A DNA stretch of 14,061 bases, taken from positions 1-14,061 of the forward strand of contig URGO01000085.1 in NCBI GenBank assembly GCA_900547435.1, written 5' to 3'. Source of the DNA: an uncultured Parabacteroides sp. (lineage in GTDB: Bacteria > Bacteroidota > Bacteroidia > Bacteroidales > Tannerellaceae). The notes beneath the pieces were generated by a model. That model ran no database searches. It saw only the letters and a program-made list of their open reading frames with translations, and was not told where the DNA came from. Shown piece by piece: positions 1 to 6,491 of this stretch. A program made the position numbers and the translations under genes. Position 1 is the stretch's first letter; each line of letters begins with the position of its first letter.

Positions 1-642
1 GTTGAATTTTTCGAGATTGTCAATCAATGCTTGTTCCAGTTCTGATTCTGAAAAGTTGGTATCACGGTGGAATCCCATAAATTCAGCAACCATCGGATTC
101 TTTATGTATTCCAACGGATCTGCTTGACCGATATATGGTACGGGTAAAGTTAAATTCTCCCTTTGAGCCGCCAGCCGTCGTTCATAATATTGGGTGGAGA
201 TATTTCTGTCAAGGTCGTTAACACTCCACATATCCTCAGCGGCTGTCTTCAGATACCATTCCCTTGCTTGCGTATTGCTGACGGAAAGAAGCCTTCGAAC
301 ATGCGACCATGTAAGATTTTGCACACGCGTGTGCAAAATATCTATGTCTTTGAATTCCAGATAGAACTTCCGATAATATGCCAGATTGCGCTTACCATAG
401 CCAGTCCCATATTCTGCAGTAAGTCTGGCAGCAAGAGCCGGAATAAGTTTTAGTCCGTATGCAGCCCTGCTTGCTCCATGTTGCTCCTCTTCTACGATAC
501 GCCGCCCGATGTTCCAATAAGTCATAATGGCTATTTGACCGGTTGCGGCATAAGCCTGTTTCCGTCCTTGTTCTATAATGGTTCTGATATCGGAAACAAA
601 ATTCTCGGTTATTATATCAGTCTGTAGTTTATTCTTTTCCAT
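1..642 (-). CDS. DUF1016/YhcG-like PDDEXK nuclease-family protein, 3' part beyond window
   Basis: The minus strand is open from an ATG at 640-642 to the left edge, giving 214 residues of an unfinished protein. It starts MEKNKLQTDII and carries the DUF1016 N-terminal pattern: a helical region around YWNIGRRIVEEEQ, then GYGKRNLAYYRKFY, then the VQNLTWSHVRRLLSV block. It continues through YYERRLAAQRENL to ESELEQALIDNLEKF, which is where the PDDEXK nuclease domain of this family begins; the catalytic part lies outside the window. The start codon sits inside the last codons of hsdM (14-base overlap), so the two are translationally linked. Family members are often found in type I restriction-modification loci between hsdM and hsdS or hsdR; their exact role there is not settled. 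The family call comes from motif recognition; the function is inferred. Confidence 0.85.
   Translation of the reverse strand, partial: MEKNKLQTDIITENFVSDIRTIIEQGRKQAYAATGQIAIMTYWNIGRRIVEEEQHGASRAAYGLKLIPALAARLTAEYGTGYGKRNLAYYRKFYLEFKDIDILHTRVQNLTWSHVRRLLSVSNTQAREWYLKTAAEDMWSVNDLDRNISTQYYERRLAAQRENLTLPVPYIGQADPLEYIKNPMVAEFMGFHRDTNFSESELEQALIDNLEKFN
316..339. repeat. 24-bp perfect palindrome inside the DUF1016 gene
   Basis: The sequence ATTTTGCACACG is followed directly by its exact reverse complement, with centre between 327 and 328. It lies within the coding sequence and encodes the residues ILHTRVQN just before the conserved LTWSH block. A hairpin in DNA or mRNA is possible. Whether it is selected or only a by-product of the codons used cannot be told from one sequence. 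Confidence 0.9.
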
Positions 643-2218
643 ACCCCAAGATTTTGAAAGCGTTTACAAGTTCGGATTCATTGGCATCCCATCTTTTCTT
701 CAGTTCGTCAAACTTATGGCTCATCTCGGTGAGCGCCGCCTTATAGTCTATTTCCGTATCCCGGTCAACGAACTCAATGTATCGGGACGGCACAAGCGAG
801 TATCCTTTTTCCTGAATTTCATGGCGACGTGCCGCATAGTATAATTCAGGTTCAGCATACTCAGCATAATTCTCCGTCTGCCAGTTGAAATATATTTGAC
901 AAACTCGCTGTATCTGGTTCTCTGATAGTCGGACATATTTCTTTTCGTAGATATTTTCGTTCCAAGTACGGAGGTCGATGAATAGGATTTCACCTGTACG
1001 GTCACGCAATTGCCTACCATGCCACGGTCCTCCTTTCTTATTGTTGTTCAATACCCAGAGCGTAACAGATATGTCGGTAGAATAGAACATGTTGCGTGGC
1101 AGGACAATGATGGCTTCCACCTTGTCATTCTCAATCAGCTGTTTGCGTATTTCCAGTGTGTCGCTGTCATCCAATGCGCCATTGGCAAGCAAGAATCCCG
1201 CAATGCCGCGACTGACATTCAATTTATTGAGAATATGAAGAATCCACGCATAATTAGCGTTGCTGACAGGAGGAACGCCATAGCCTTGCCAGCGAGGGTC
1301 AGTCTCAAAATCGCCGTACTCTGCATATTTCTTCAGATTGAATGGCGGATTGGCCATGATGTAGTCAAACTTAAGATCCTTGTGCTGGACATTGGAGAAG
1401 GTGGACACGGCACGGTCACCCAAATGGTAGGAGATACCCCGGATGGCTAGATTCATCTTGGCCAGACGATAGGTGGCCGGTTCCGATTCCTGGCCATACA
1501 CATTGACCGCTTTCGTGTTGCCTCCATGAGCTTCGATGAACTTAGTCGCCTGTACGAACATACCGCCGGATCCACAGCAAGGGTCATAGACCGTACCGTC
1601 AAACGGCTCAATGAGCGAGGCGATAAGTTCCACGATAGAATGCGGCGTGTAAAACTCACCTTCTTCCTTGTCGGCATTGATGGAAAAGGCTTGCAGAAAA
1701 TACTCATACACTCGCCCTATGAGGTCGTGGTCGTTGAATTTCTTCGGATCAATCTTATTGATTTCGTCCACCACGCTTTTCAAGACACCCGGTTCAAGGG
1801 CTGTTTTCGTGAAGATCTGCTGCGGAAGGGCGTTCTTCAATTTCGACTCATTATCGTCAAGCATTTTTATGGCCGTATCGAAAGCTATCGCCATGCCGGT
1901 AGGCGCAGTAAGGATCAACTTGTCCCAAAATGTTTCATCCGTAAGGAAAAATACACCATCCTGCATATACTGATTGGGACGGGACAGTTGCAATTCCACA
2001 AAAGCCTCATCGTGAATGCCTTGGACTTCCACAATCACATGTCGGATTTTCTCTTTTTGCTGCTTGAACCGATCCCCGATGAATATCAGAAACACCAGCG
2101 TCAGCAGCAAATCGCGCTTGTCGGTCATGGCAGCACGCCCTCTCAGACTGTTGCGACAGTTAAAGAGAATGGTCTCTAACGTCTCTTCCTTCGTTATTTT
2201 TGTCTGTTTCTTTGCCAT
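629..2218 (-). CDS. hsdM: Type I restriction-modification methyltransferase subunit HsdM
   Basis: A 529-residue N6-adenine DNA methyltransferase. The N-terminal helical HsdM domain covers about residues 1-160. GEFYTP at 187-192 precedes the SAM-binding motif I, DPCCGSGGM at 212-220, and the catalytic motif IV is NPPF at 290-293. The C-terminus (about 480-525) is helical and charged, as expected for the part that contacts the specificity subunit. With HsdS it would methylate adenine in a bipartite target; with HsdR the complex would cut unmodified DNA. Neither hsdS nor hsdR is in the window; they are probably past the left edge. The gene appears intact, with all key residues and normal family length. 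Start ATG at 2216-2218 gives MAKKQTKITKEE, a typical beginning. A Bacteroidetes -7 box lies about 70 bases upstream. Confidence 0.96.
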   Translation of the reverse strand: MAKKQTKITKEETLETILFNCRNSLRGRAAMTDKRDLLLTLVFLIFIGDRFKQQKEKIRHVIVEVQGIHDEAFVELQLSRPNQYMQDGVFFLTDETFWDKLILTAPTGMAIAFDTAIKMLDDNESKLKNALPQQIFTKTALEPGVLKSVVDEINKIDPKKFNDHDLIGRVYEYFLQAFSINADKEEGEFYTPHSIVELIASLIEPFDGTVYDPCCGSGGMFVQATKFIEAHGGNTKAVNVYGQESEPATYRLAKMNLAIRGISYHLGDRAVSTFSNVQHKDLKFDYIMANPPFNLKKYAEYGDFETDPRWQGYGVPPVSNANYAWILHILNKLNVSRGIAGFLLANGALDDSDTLEIRKQLIENDKVEAIIVLPRNMFYSTDISVTLWVLNNNKKGGPWHGRQLRDRTGEILFIDLRTWNENIYEKKYVRLSENQIQRVCQIYFNWQTENYAEYAEPELYYAARRHEIQEKGYSLVPSRYIEFVDRDTEIDYKAALTEMSHKFDELKKRWDANESELVNAFKILGYGKE

Positions 2219-2287
2219 AATTGTTAATTGATAGTTTTGAATGTCATTTAATAGCTCTTATTAAACAACTTTGAAAAACATAGATTA

Positions 2288-2295
2288 CAAAGATA
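2288..2295 (-). promoter_or_regulatory. Bacteroidetes -7 box for hsdM
   Basis: Reads TATCTTTG on the minus strand, a perfect match to TAnnTTTG. It would put the transcript start near 2281, leaving a leader of about 60 bases before hsdM. No TTTG or TTG stands at the usual 19-21 bp upstream, so the -33 element is weak or absent. Confidence 0.55.
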
Positions 2296-2343
2296 AGCAT
2301 TGTTAAGATATTATTGGGAAAAATGGGGCAAATCTTCTTATAG

Positions 2344-2361
2344 GCTACATGAAAATGTAGC
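2344..2361. repeat. Short hairpin with GAAA loop
   Basis: GCTACAT and ATGTAGC form a perfect 7-bp stem around a GAAA tetraloop, with a run of A after it on the plus strand. It lies between the hsdM promoter box and the palindrome array. The role is unknown; it is too short and lacks the U-tract needed to be called a terminator. Confidence 0.5.
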
Positions 2362-2430
2362 TAAAAACTTAATTCAAAGGGTATGATCATTCATACTCAG
2401 ATTATAGATTAGTCTTTTTGTAGTATAAAT

Positions 2431-2524
2431 TCTTTGCATCACCCAGGTGATGCAATTAAATCACAATTGTGAATTAATTAAATCACAGCTGTGATGCAAT
2501 TGATTCACCCGGGTGATGCAAAGA
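2431..2524. repeat. Array of four TCAC-N4-GTGA palindromes with 22-bp period
   Basis: Four 12-bp sites start at 2439, 2461, 2483 and 2505, exactly 22 bp apart: TCACCCAGGTGA, TCACAATTGTGA, TCACAGCTGTGA and TCACCCGGGTGA. The last three are perfect palindromes; the first differs only at its centre. The three 10-bp linkers each have AATT in the middle, so dyad centres recur every 11 bp. The whole block is bounded by exact 14-base inverted arms, TCTTTGCATCACCC at 2431-2444 and its reverse complement at 2511-2524. Spacing of about two helical turns would place four dimeric protein sites on one DNA face, so an operator array is the simplest reading. A dispersed palindromic repeat family or a recombination site are alternatives. 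No regulator gene is adjacent. Confidence 0.85.
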
Positions 2525-2609
2525 GTAGGTCGGGCTTTAAGGAAAAATGTCTTTGGTTGGACTTATAAATAAAAAGGTTGCTCTCTGTATATTCCTCTTT
2601 TAAAATGCT

Positions 2610-2617
2610 TATCTTTG
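2610..2617 (+). promoter_or_regulatory. Bacteroidetes -7 box for the GH43 gene
   Basis: Reads TATCTTTG, a perfect TAnnTTTG match, 18 bases before the chosen ATG. The transcript start would fall near 2623, so the leader would be only about 13 bases. No clear -33 element stands at the normal spacing. The box overlaps an upstream in-frame TTG at 2615, which argues against that TTG being the start codon. Confidence 0.55.
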
Positions 2618-2635
2618 CCAAAAATTGTTATTGAG

Positions 2636-3772
2636 ATGAATTATACGAAGAGTTTTATTGGATTGGGTCTGGTGGTAACAGGCCTGTTGTCTTTTTCCTG
2701 TGCGAACAAGCCGGAAAAGAAGAGCGTTTCGGAGGGCGAGGCGTTGACGTACACGAATCCTTTGCCGGTTCAATTTGGAGACCCCTATATTTTATTGGCA
2801 TCGGATAGTATGTATTATATGTATGGTACCGGAGGAGGTGCGAAGGATGGTTTTTGTGCCTATTCATCGCCTGATTTAGTGAATTGGAAATCCGAAGGAC
2901 AGGTATTCCAGGGGAATATTCCGGGTTCTTGGGGTGTGGCGAATTTCTGGGCTCCGGAGGTGTACGAGCGCGGAGGTAAGTTTTATATGTTGTATAGCGC
3001 GGATTGGAGTGTGAATCCGACCAACGAATTGGAGAATTTCCGGATTGGCGTGGCGGTTTCCGACAAACCTACCGGTCCTTTCAAGGAATTATCGGACAAA
3101 CCTTTGTTTGACCCGGGCTATCCGGCCATAGATGGCAATTTATTGACGGATGAGGACGGACGTACCTATATGTATTATTCCCGTTGTTGCTATAAACATC
3201 CGGTAGAGAGCGAGATCGCGGATGAGGCACGCAAGGCGGGTAAGTTTAAGGAGATTGAGGAAAGTTGGATTTATGGTGTTGAGGTGAAGCCGGATTTGAG
3301 CGGCATCATCGGAGAGCCGGTATTGATTCTTCGTCCGCCTGTAAAATTGGATGACAAGCAAGCGGAGTGGGAGAGCCGTTCGGTAACATCGGGCGAGGTG
3401 AACCGTCGCTGGTCGGAAGGGCCGTATGCGTTCAAGAAAGGCGATACTTATTACCTGATGTATTCGGCTAATTTCTTCGGAGGGCAATATTATGCCGTAG
3501 GTTATGCTACCTCCAAGAGTCCGTTAGGCCCGTTCACCAAATCTGCGGATAATCCGGTGTTGGAAAAGAATATCGAGAAGGGCGGAATTGTTACCGGTAC
3601 GGGGCATAATAGCATTACCTGGTCGAAAGATGGCAAGCAAATGTATTGTGTTTATCACGGACGTACACAAAAGACAGGCGAAGAGCGTGTCGTGTTTATT
3701 GATAAGATGGGTGTGGATGCCGAAGGTCATCTCTATGTGGAGGGACCGACCACAACACCGCAAACATTATAA
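2636..3772 (+). CDS. Glycoside hydrolase family 43 lipoprotein
   Basis: A 378-residue secreted enzyme. Starting at the ATG at 2636 gives MNYTKSFIGLGLVVTGLLSFSC, a lipoprotein signal with lipid-anchor Cys22; an in-frame TTG at 2615 would spoil the signal peptide. The five-bladed propeller fold of GH43 is indicated by the three catalytic acids in their usual contexts: Asp49 in GDPYILL, Asp166 in AIDGNLL and Glu261 in SEGPYAF. The family includes beta-xylosidases, alpha-L-arabinofuranosidases and arabinanases that release sugars from plant hemicellulose or pectin side chains; the exact substrate cannot be read here. No carbohydrate-binding module is appended. It is followed after 61 bases by a second lipoprotein gene on the same strand, probably one transcript. 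Confidence 0.92.
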   Translation: MNYTKSFIGLGLVVTGLLSFSCANKPEKKSVSEGEALTYTNPLPVQFGDPYILLASDSMYYMYGTGGGAKDGFCAYSSPDLVNWKSEGQVFQGNIPGSWGVANFWAPEVYERGGKFYMLYSADWSVNPTNELENFRIGVAVSDKPTGPFKELSDKPLFDPGYPAIDGNLLTDEDGRTYMYYSRCCYKHPVESEIADEARKAGKFKEIEESWIYGVEVKPDLSGIIGEPVLILRPPVKLDDKQAEWESRSVTSGEVNRRWSEGPYAFKKGDTYYLMYSANFFGGQYYAVGYATSKSPLGPFTKSADNPVLEKNIEKGGIVTGTGHNSITWSKDGKQMYCVYHGRTQKTGEERVVFIDKMGVDAEGHLYVEGPTTTPQTL

Positions 3773-3833
3773 ATAAATACAAGGTTACGAGTTGACGAGG
3801 TCTGTAAAGGCATAAGAAACAAAGGAGAAAGGT

Positions 3834-4748
3834 ATGAAGAACCTGATTTTACTGGCATTGGCAAGTCTGATGTTTGTGGCCTGCTCGGGGAACCAATCGG
3901 CCGGAGAGCAGAAGCCGGAATGGAAAGCGAAACATGTGATCTTGATTGGTATTGATGGATGGGGGGCTTATAGCCTGGATAAGGCAAAGGTCCCGAATAT
4001 CCGGTTTCTGATGGATAGCGGTGCTTATACGTTGAAGAAACGTTCGGTATTGCCTTCATCGAGTGCGGTAAACTGGGCTTCTATGTATATGGGAGCCGGA
4101 CCGGAGTTGCACGGGTATTGCGAATGGGGTTCGAAAGTGCCCGACTTGCCTTCGCGTGTGGTGAATAAGAATGGTATTTTCCCGACTATCTTCTCGGAGT
4201 TGCGTGCGATAGCTCCGGGGGCTGAAATCGGGAATATCTGCGAGTGGGAAGGCATTCGTTATCTGGTAGATACTTTGGCTTTGAATTATGACAAGCATGT
4301 GATGGAGGTATCAAAAGACTCGACGGCTACGGCCCGTTTTGCGGTAAATTATATTCGGGAAAAGAAACCGGTGCTGGTGAATATCGTGTTTGATGCTTTG
4401 GATCATGTGGGTCATGCGGCCGGCCATGATACTCCGCTCTATTATGAAAAGCTGGAAGAGATAGACGGATATGTAGGCCAGATTATGCAAGCGGTTAGAG
4501 ATGCCGGTATATGGGAGGAGAGTGTTCTTATCGTAACCGCAGATCATGGCGGAATCGAGAAAGGTCATGGCGGAAGAACCATGCAAGAAATGGAAACTCC
4601 TTTCATTATTTATGGAAAGAATATCAAGAAAGGTGCGGTTATTGAAGAGAGCATGATGCAATTTGACATAGCTTCGACCATTGCGTCTATCTTCGGAATC
4701 CAGCAACCTCAAGTCTGGATAGGAAGACCCATGTCGGTATTTAGATAG
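3834..4748 (+). CDS. Alkaline phosphatase superfamily phosphodiesterase/nucleotide pyrophosphatase-type lipoprotein
   Basis: A 304-residue exported hydrolase. MKNLILLALASLMFVAC is a lipoprotein signal with Cys17. Metal-binding residues of the superfamily are recognisable: Asp41 in GIDGWG, Asp187/Asp190-His191 and His194 in DALDHVGH, Asp237-His238 in TADHGG and His245 in GHGG. By alignment to the HG and N positions of nucleotide pyrophosphatases, the nucleophile is probably Ser77 in LPSSSAVNW, where many relatives have Thr; Asn80 matches their conserved Asn. It likely cleaves a phosphodiester or phosphomonoester outside the cytoplasm; the substrate is unknown. AAGGAGAAAGGT lies just before the ATG, a good Shine-Dalgarno site that is unusual for this phylum. 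It appears to be the second gene of the GH43 transcript. Confidence 0.88.
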   Translation: MKNLILLALASLMFVACSGNQSAGEQKPEWKAKHVILIGIDGWGAYSLDKAKVPNIRFLMDSGAYTLKKRSVLPSSSAVNWASMYMGAGPELHGYCEWGSKVPDLPSRVVNKNGIFPTIFSELRAIAPGAEIGNICEWEGIRYLVDTLALNYDKHVMEVSKDSTATARFAVNYIREKKPVLVNIVFDALDHVGHAAGHDTPLYYEKLEEIDGYVGQIMQAVRDAGIWEESVLIVTADHGGIEKGHGGRTMQEMETPFIIYGKNIKKGAVIEESMMQFDIASTIASIFGIQQPQVWIGRPMSVFR

Positions 4749-4753
4749 AATTT

Positions 4754-4804
4754 AGAATTAAGAATGAAGAATATTCTGAGTATCAATTCTTCATTCTTAA
4801 TTCT
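4754..4804. terminator. Hairpin terminator between convergent genes
   Basis: A perfect 19-bp inverted repeat, AGAATTAAGAATGAAGAAT at 4754-4772 and its reverse complement at 4786-4804, with a 13-base loop. It begins 5 bases after the phosphodiesterase stop and ends 7 bases before the GH32 stop, so it probably serves both converging transcripts. The stem is very AT-rich. Simple repeats of this AAGAATTAAGAAT kind are common between genes in Bacteroidales, so it may belong to a dispersed repeat family. Confidence 0.7.
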
Positions 4805-4811
4805 TCATTTC

Positions 4812-6455
4812 TTACGGTTCCCAAATAGATTTCAACGTATAAATCTCCAGATTCTTGACCTCGATATTGTTTCCCCAGAAACGGAATCCCTCTTGGTTAT
4901 TGGCTTTCCGTTCCATAGAATAGGAGTAGGCCCCGTTGTCTACATAAGTCTCCACCAGGGTCTTGTCGATAATCATATCGACCGTAATCTCCATGCTGGT
5001 CATATCGTCCGGCGAGTAGAAGACCCCGTTCACCCGGTTCCCGTTCATATCATAATCCAGGAGGTTTTGTCCGTCCAAACTCAATCCGGCACTAGTGGCA
5101 TGAGAGAGTTTCAAAGTCGCTTTGATGCGTAATGTGGCGTTATTCTTGTAGGGTTGTAACGCTTCGCTTGCCTTTTCGCCGGTCAGATTCGAGCCTTTAT
5201 ACACATTTGTCTGGAGTTGGTCAAATTCTTTGATCGGTGTGCTGAACAGGCGGATGCCTTCCGAGGTGGTCTTCAGGGAGAGCGAGGTTGGAATCAGCAT
5301 ACACCCGTTGAAGGGCATACCTGGATGCGCTATTCTTCCCCAACCGATTTGAATTCTTCGTCCGTCGCTTTCTGGAATGTTGGTATAAGTTTGTGCCGCA
5401 TAGATGGAACCGTTGGTATAATAATACTTTCCTGCTTCAGGGGTGAACTTATATCCGTCGAACTCACCAATCATATAGGTGCTGGATGCTCCGTACATCA
5501 CCCATTTTTTGTTGTCTGGATTTCCGTCAACGGGTAACTCAAACAATTCGGGACATTCCCAAAATCCTGTGATGTGACTTTGATAATCCCAATGCTTCAA
5601 GTCATCGGAATGATAGATGGAATGTCCATCCCTTTCGCTTAAAGCCATCACCCATTTCTTTATCGGCTCAAACCAGAATACTTTCGGATCGCGTGTGTCT
5701 ACGCTATTCCATTTGTCTTTAGAGTCGATAACCGGATTTTCTGCATATTTGGTCCATGTGCGCCCTTTATCCAAGCTATAAGCGATACATTGTACTTGCC
5801 GGTCGCTACTTGCCGCGGTATAGATGGCTACCATGGGAGGAACACCTTCTTTCCCGAATCCGGAGGTGTTTTTATAGTCGATTACGGCCGAGCCTGAAAA
5901 CATTGTCCCATGTTCGTCCGGATAGAGCGCCTCTTGTAATTCCGTCCAATGAATTAAATCCCGGCTCACGGCATGTCCCCAATGCATATTTTCCCATTCC
6001 CGTTCGTAGGGATTATGTTGATAAAACAGATGATATTCCCCGTCATAATAAAGCAATCCGTTCGGGTCATTATTCCATCCGCGACGTTGGGTATAATGTA
6101 CTTGCGGGCGATTGGATTCCCTATATAGCGAATCTTGGCCGGCTATCTCATCCGCCTGATAGATAAGTTCCAAGCGGGCATTATCGCCCGGATAAGAGAT
6201 GCGCAATTCTTTTCCTTGATAACGTGACATATCGCAAAACACCCAATAATCCGGTTGGGATTGTGCGAGACGGATCTGGAAGGAATAATCCTCCATGCCG
6301 TCTGCCCGGAGTGTCATGGGCGCACGTTCCACCTGATGGGAAACCGGGAGATTCAGGTATTTCTTGTCAATCTTTATTTTCAATTCTCCTGCTTGCATGA
6401 GAAAACAGGAGGCAAGCAAAAGACTGGTGCAGGTTAGGATTTTTGTTGTTTTCAT
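4812..6455 (-). CDS. Glycoside hydrolase family 32 beta-fructosidase (levanase/inulinase type)
   Basis: A 547-residue exported enzyme that cleaves fructose from fructans or sucrose. All three GH32 catalytic acids are in place: nucleophile Asp130 in WNNDPNG, transition-state stabiliser Asp256 in RDP and acid/base Glu300 in WECPEL. A region of about 100 residues before the propeller resembles the extra N-terminal domain common in Bacteroides GH32 enzymes, and a C-terminal beta-sandwich follows from about residue 400. The signal peptide is ambiguous: LASC at 14-17 could be a lipobox, yet FLMQAG follows, so cleavage after the AG at 22-23 is possible too. It is the last gene of an operon with an MFS permease (36 bases upstream) and fructokinase. 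Endo versus exo action and levan versus inulin preference cannot be decided from sequence alone. Confidence 0.93.
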   Translation of the reverse strand: MKTTKILTCTSLLLASCFLMQAGELKIKIDKKYLNLPVSHQVERAPMTLRADGMEDYSFQIRLAQSQPDYWVFCDMSRYQGKELRISYPGDNARLELIYQADEIAGQDSLYRESNRPQVHYTQRRGWNNDPNGLLYYDGEYHLFYQHNPYEREWENMHWGHAVSRDLIHWTELQEALYPDEHGTMFSGSAVIDYKNTSGFGKEGVPPMVAIYTAASSDRQVQCIAYSLDKGRTWTKYAENPVIDSKDKWNSVDTRDPKVFWFEPIKKWVMALSERDGHSIYHSDDLKHWDYQSHITGFWECPELFELPVDGNPDNKKWVMYGASSTYMIGEFDGYKFTPEAGKYYYTNGSIYAAQTYTNIPESDGRRIQIGWGRIAHPGMPFNGCMLIPTSLSLKTTSEGIRLFSTPIKEFDQLQTNVYKGSNLTGEKASEALQPYKNNATLRIKATLKLSHATSAGLSLDGQNLLDYDMNGNRVNGVFYSPDDMTSMEITVDMIIDKTLVETYVDNGAYSYSMERKANNQEGFRFWGNNIEVKNLEIYTLKSIWEP

Positions 6456-6491
6456 AAATTGAAATTCAGGAATATAGAAACAAACTAATCC

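Larger units (their letters stand above)
2219..2635. other. Divergent intergenic region between hsdM and the GH43 gene
   Basis: These 417 bases hold no credible gene. They contain a minus-strand -7 box for hsdM, a small hairpin at 2344-2361, an interrupted inverted repeat GTATGA-N4-TCATAC at 2381-2396, the four-palindrome array at 2431-2524, and a plus-strand -7 box for the GH43 gene. The region is AT-rich apart from the palindromes. Its length and symmetry are more than two simple promoters need. Confidence 0.85.

Noticed and set aside
1526..2179. 217-residue open frame on the plus strand opposite hsdM
   Set aside because: It is fully antisense to a clear HsdM with intact motifs, has no recognisable domain and no promoter; it is a shadow frame.
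2431..2524. Palindrome array read as a small CRISPR array
   Set aside because: The repeated unit is 22 bp in total with 10-bp AT-rich linkers that resemble each other, not unique spacers, and no cas genes are near.
2431..2524. Palindrome array read as plasmid iterons
   Set aside because: The 22-bp period fits iterons, but there is no replication initiator gene and the surroundings look chromosomal; kept only as a remote option.
2615..2635. Upstream TTG start for the GH43 protein
   Set aside because: It overlaps the -7 box and adds residues before a well-formed lipoprotein signal that starts at 2636.
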